From Piscinibacter sp. (GTDB taxonomy: Bacteria > Pseudomonadota > Gammaproteobacteria > Burkholderiales > Burkholderiaceae_C), in contig JAGOAS010000017.1 in assembly GCA_017983795.1 (NCBI GenBank), positions 1 to 64,000 on the forward strand: 64,000 nt of DNA, read 5' to 3'. Of the stretch, positions 61,681-64,000 are shown piece after piece (positions within the stretch are counted from its first letter, which is position 1; the number at the start of each line of letters is the position of its first letter). The notes below the pieces were generated by a model. It saw only the letters and a program-made list of their open reading frames with translations, had not been told where the DNA came from and searched no databases. A program made the translations under genes and the position numbers.

Positions 61681-62002
61681 GCCGGTCCCCCTGATCGAAG
61701 TCGCGGGTAGGGAACCAAGAAGTCTGATCGCCGCCAATCGCGTTGTTCTTGACCATGCCCAAACACAGGGCAGGGAATCGTGATCCGCGCAAGCGGGACG
61801 TCGGCCGGACACCTGAGGGCCGACAGCCGAGGACCGAACAAATGAAACGAGGTCGCCCGCGCGGCGAAGTGTTCCTGATACGCACGCCGCCGACGATGTG
61901 CACACCGACGATCGACCGCCCCGCCTGACGCACCCAGCCGATCCGGTCACCGCGGGAGCGCCGCGTCGGGGCACACGCGTCCAACAAGCCGAGGAGAACC
62001 TC
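61681..62002. promoter_or_regulatory. 322-base divergent promoter region
   Basis: This lies between the response regulator (minus) and the DUF2269-like gene (plus). CTGATCG occurs twice near 61.69 and 61.73 kb and could be half-sites for the response regulator, but I see no clear -35/-10 pair. No coding sequence is convincing. GAGGAGA near 61991 is the ribosome binding site of the next gene. Confidence 0.4.
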
Positions 62003-62569
62003 ATGTCGAACTTCGTTGTATTCCTTCATGTCGCGAGCGCCGCTCTGCTGATGGGTGGCGCGGTCGCCTCGCGTCTGGCCGAGCGCGCCGTCGGCGCGGC
62101 AAACGATCTCGCGACGCTGCGTGGCGCACTCGACGTGCTGCGGCGCATGTCGCGTATCAACCCGGCGCTGGCGCTGCTGCTGCTCGCCAGCGGCGCGTGG
62201 CTGGGCCGCCATGGGATGTGGGCGACGCCGTGGTTCCTGCTGGCGGTCGCTAGCTGGTTCGCCAACCTGATCCTGGTCGCACGCTTCGTCTTGCCGCACC
62301 AAAGGACGCTGGGCATGGCGGTTGACCGTGCGAGCGAAGGGCCGGTCCCGCCCGCGGTCGACGCGCAGCGCAGCGCGAGCGCGCCGGCATACGCGCACGA
62401 CGCGATGATCGGCCTGGATTTCGGCGTGCTCGTGCTCATGATCGTCAAGCCCGGCATGGAATGGGCGCTCGCCGCACCGGTGCTCGGCGCGGCGCTGATG
62501 GTCACGATCCGGCGCGCCGGCCGGGCGGCGGGCGACTCGCAGCTCGTGCCGGCTGCTCCTGCCCGCTGA
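62003..62569 (+). CDS. DUF2269-like four-helix membrane protein
   Basis: A 188-residue inner-membrane protein with about four hydrophobic helices: FVVFLHVASAALLMGGAVAS, NPALALLLLASGAWLGR, TPWFLLAVASWFANLILVA and GLDFGVLVLMIVKPGMEWAL. The N-terminal FLHVASAALLMGG is typical of DUF2269-type proteins, which have no known function. GAGGAGAA precedes the ATG and decides the start. It is divergent from the two-component operon and may be its target. Confidence 0.78.
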   Translation: MSNFVVFLHVASAALLMGGAVASRLAERAVGAANDLATLRGALDVLRRMSRINPALALLLLASGAWLGRHGMWATPWFLLAVASWFANLILVARFVLPHQRTLGMAVDRASEGPVPPAVDAQRSASAPAYAHDAMIGLDFGVLVLMIVKPGMEWALAAPVLGAALMVTIRRAGRAAGDSQLVPAAPAR

Positions 62570-62726
62570 CATGGTGCGGATGGCCGCGCGCTGGCCGGCG
62601 GCGCGCGCGGCGAGCACGTCGACGCGGCTGTCGCCGACGCAAGGCGCTTCCCCCGGCGCGGTGTTCACTCCTGTCCGCGCGCGCAGCGTGCCTTCGCGTC
62701 GCGCAGTCCGGCCGGTTCGGCGACGA

Positions 62727-62758
62727 CAAACGCTGCGCAAACGCCGCCCAGGTAGCGT
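62727..62758 (+). promoter_or_regulatory. SARP-type promoter, third copy
   Basis: CAAACGC-TGCG-CAAACGC (62727-62744), 8 bp, then TAGCGT (62753-62758). It matches the 50971 site closely over about 35 bp, including the -10 hexamer. It faces the lipoprotein gene that starts at 62817. This links the gene to the same regulon 12 kb away. Confidence 0.75.
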
Positions 62759-62816
62759 GCAGTGCAACGCAGCCGGAGCCGATCGAGCGACGGGTCAGGC
62801 ACAGGAGACGGGAATC

Positions 62817-64000
62817 ATGAGGGGCATCAAGGCACTGTTGGCGTTGTCATTGACGGGATTGCTCGCTGCCTGCGGCGGCGGCGGCAGCTCGACTGCCGAG
62901 CCCGATCCGGCGGTGGCCAAGGTCGAGATCCGCGAGACCGGCGCGCTGCTCACGGCGGCGGGGGCCAACCGGCAGCTGAGCGCCGTGGCTACCGATGCGC
63001 AAGGGCGTGTCGTCGACGTCGAGTTGACCTGGAGCTCGTCCAATGCCGCCGCGGTCGCGGTGGACGGCAAGGGCCAGATCACGGCCGCCGCTGGCACCGG
63101 CTCGGCACAGATCACCGCCGAGGCCAAGGGCGTGCGCTCGACCCCGCTGCTCGTGGCGGTGGTGACACCGCCCGCGGGTGCCATGCTGCTCACCGACGCC
63201 CAGATCGTCGGCGACCCGGTGGAGACCGACCCAAACGCCGCACCGAGCTTTGCCAACACCTATCGCGTCGTGCTCAGCGGCATGGTCGCACCGGCGGTAG
63301 GCCAGTTGCTGATCAATACCGAGTCGAAGTCGGTGGCCGGTGAAGTGGTCGCCGTCGACAGCTCTGGCGGCACGCATACCGTCACGCTGAAGCTGGTGTC
63401 GGCTCGCGTGCTGTTTCCGAATCTGAACCTGAGCGAGACCTTCGACCTGTCGCGCGCGCCGGTGGAGTTCCCGGCCGAGCTGGCGGCGAAGTACGACATC
63501 ACCCGCATCGGCAACACCTTCACCTTCACGCCCAGGCCTGGCGCGTTCGACGCGGCCACGCTGCGCGAACGTGCACTGGCGGCCACCGGCACTCGTGCGC
63601 TGCCGCCGTTCACCTCGTGCGACACGTCGATGACCTTCGCCGGCACCCCACTGCCGATCGCGCTCTCGGCGCCGCCGCTGTTCAGCATCACGATCAACCC
63701 GTCGCTCGACGTGCTGTACACGCCGGCCAACGGGCTCGAGCGCTTCGTCGTGCAGGCCGAACCGGTGGTCAGGGTCGAAGGCGGGCTGAACGTGACCGCC
63801 GCCTTCGAAGGCAAGATCGACTGCAAGCTCGAGCTGTTCGTCTTTCGCGTGCCGGTGGGCGGTGCGCTGTCGCTGATCGTCGGCGGCCTGGTGCCGGTGG
63901 GCGTGGGGCTGGAGGCCGGCGGCAAGATCACCGTCGCGACGATGGGCATCGGCAGCAAGGTCGAGGCCAAGGCGAAGGCGCAGGTCGGGCTGGCGTGCCC
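62817..64000 (+). CDS. Large BIG2-domain lipoprotein, truncated by window end
   Basis: An open reading frame of at least 394 codons with no stop before the window ends. The signal MRGIKALLALSLTGLLAAC has a lipobox, then a Gly/Ser linker. Residues about 35-120 form a bacterial Ig-like group 2 (BIG2) domain (KVEIRETGALLTAAGANRQLSAVATD, WSSSNAAAVAVDGKGQITA). The rest is beta-rich. AGGAG lies nine bases before the ATG. It sits behind the third SARP-type promoter, so I include it in the BTAD regulon; likely surface-exposed and adhesin-like. Confidence 0.82.
   Translation, partial: MRGIKALLALSLTGLLAACGGGGSSTAEPDPAVAKVEIRETGALLTAAGANRQLSAVATDAQGRVVDVELTWSSSNAAAVAVDGKGQITAAAGTGSAQITAEAKGVRSTPLLVAVVTPPAGAMLLTDAQIVGDPVETDPNAAPSFANTYRVVLSGMVAPAVGQLLINTESKSVAGEVVAVDSSGGTHTVTLKLVSARVLFPNLNLSETFDLSRAPVEFPAELAAKYDITRIGNTFTFTPRPGAFDAATLRERALAATGTRALPPFTSCDTSMTFAGTPLPIALSAPPLFSITINPSLDVLYTPANGLERFVVQAEPVVRVEGGLNVTAAFEGKIDCKLELFVFRVPVGGALSLIVGGLVPVGVGLEAGGKITVATMGIGSKVEAKAKAQVGLAC

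Noticed and set aside
58133..62767. 1544-residue minus-strand frame
   Set aside because: Only the part from 60940 down is the hybrid kinase. The upstream half overlaps the response regulator and the DUF2269-like gene in the wrong frame.

Overview
The window looks like a chromosomal segment from a high-GC betaproteobacterium, most likely order Burkholderiales. The evidence is indirect: very GC-rich third codon positions, a gmk-rpoZ-spoT block convergent with greB, and many four-base ATGA start/stop overlaps. I see no rRNA, tRNA, CRISPR array, transposase or integrase gene.

Left part (about 1-31.5 kb) is ordinary chromosome. A minus-strand run (6.5 to 0.14 kb) encodes a bile-acid-symporter-like protein, an epimerase, an SDR enzyme, a haem-c/beta-propeller protein, an MFS transporter and a SixA-like phosphatase. 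An AraC-type regulator diverges from it and is followed by an HlyD/ABC/permease exporter set. Next come an acyltransferase, a methyltransferase, an NAD-type isocitrate dehydrogenase, a degenerate carbamoyltransferase paralogue, a CRP/FNR regulator behind a near-perfect FNR box, a response-regulator/hybrid-kinase pair, a PaaK-like ligase, an HtrA-like protease, a DksA-like zinc-finger protein and several metabolic enzymes. The block ends with greB, spoT, rpoZ and gmk.

Middle part (31.5-45.5 kb) is accessory and damaged. It holds a double-CDGSH iron-sulfur protein, a ptsP-like gene broken by two frameshifts, ACT and SPW proteins, and a B12-type radical SAM/methyltransferase pair. A second radical SAM 5' end is split in two: one piece at 39.84 kb, the adjoining piece at 45.22 kb. 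Between the pieces lie an orphan ABC substrate-binding gene that has lost its stop, a MocR regulator with its palindromic operator, NTF2-like and AhpD-like proteins, and two genes whose tails overlap head-on.

Right part (45.5-64 kb) is the most interesting. It begins with a 1007-residue AfsR-like regulator (winged helix, BTAD, NB-ARC ATPase, TPR). Behind it are about ten genes for secreted or lipoprotein products, among them Ig-like, CARDB and Cys-rich proteins and an orphan TPR-secretin lipoprotein. Three promoters in this cluster carry the same element: a CAAACGC heptamer repeated directly every 11 bp, then exactly 8 bp to a -10-like hexamer. That is the architecture known for SARP/AfsR activators of actinobacteria. 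Two sites lie back to back at 50.9-51.0 kb and one is at 62.7 kb. I infer a self-contained BTAD-controlled secretome regulon. A second response-regulator/hybrid-kinase pair also sits in this cluster. The last lipoprotein gene runs off the end of the window.
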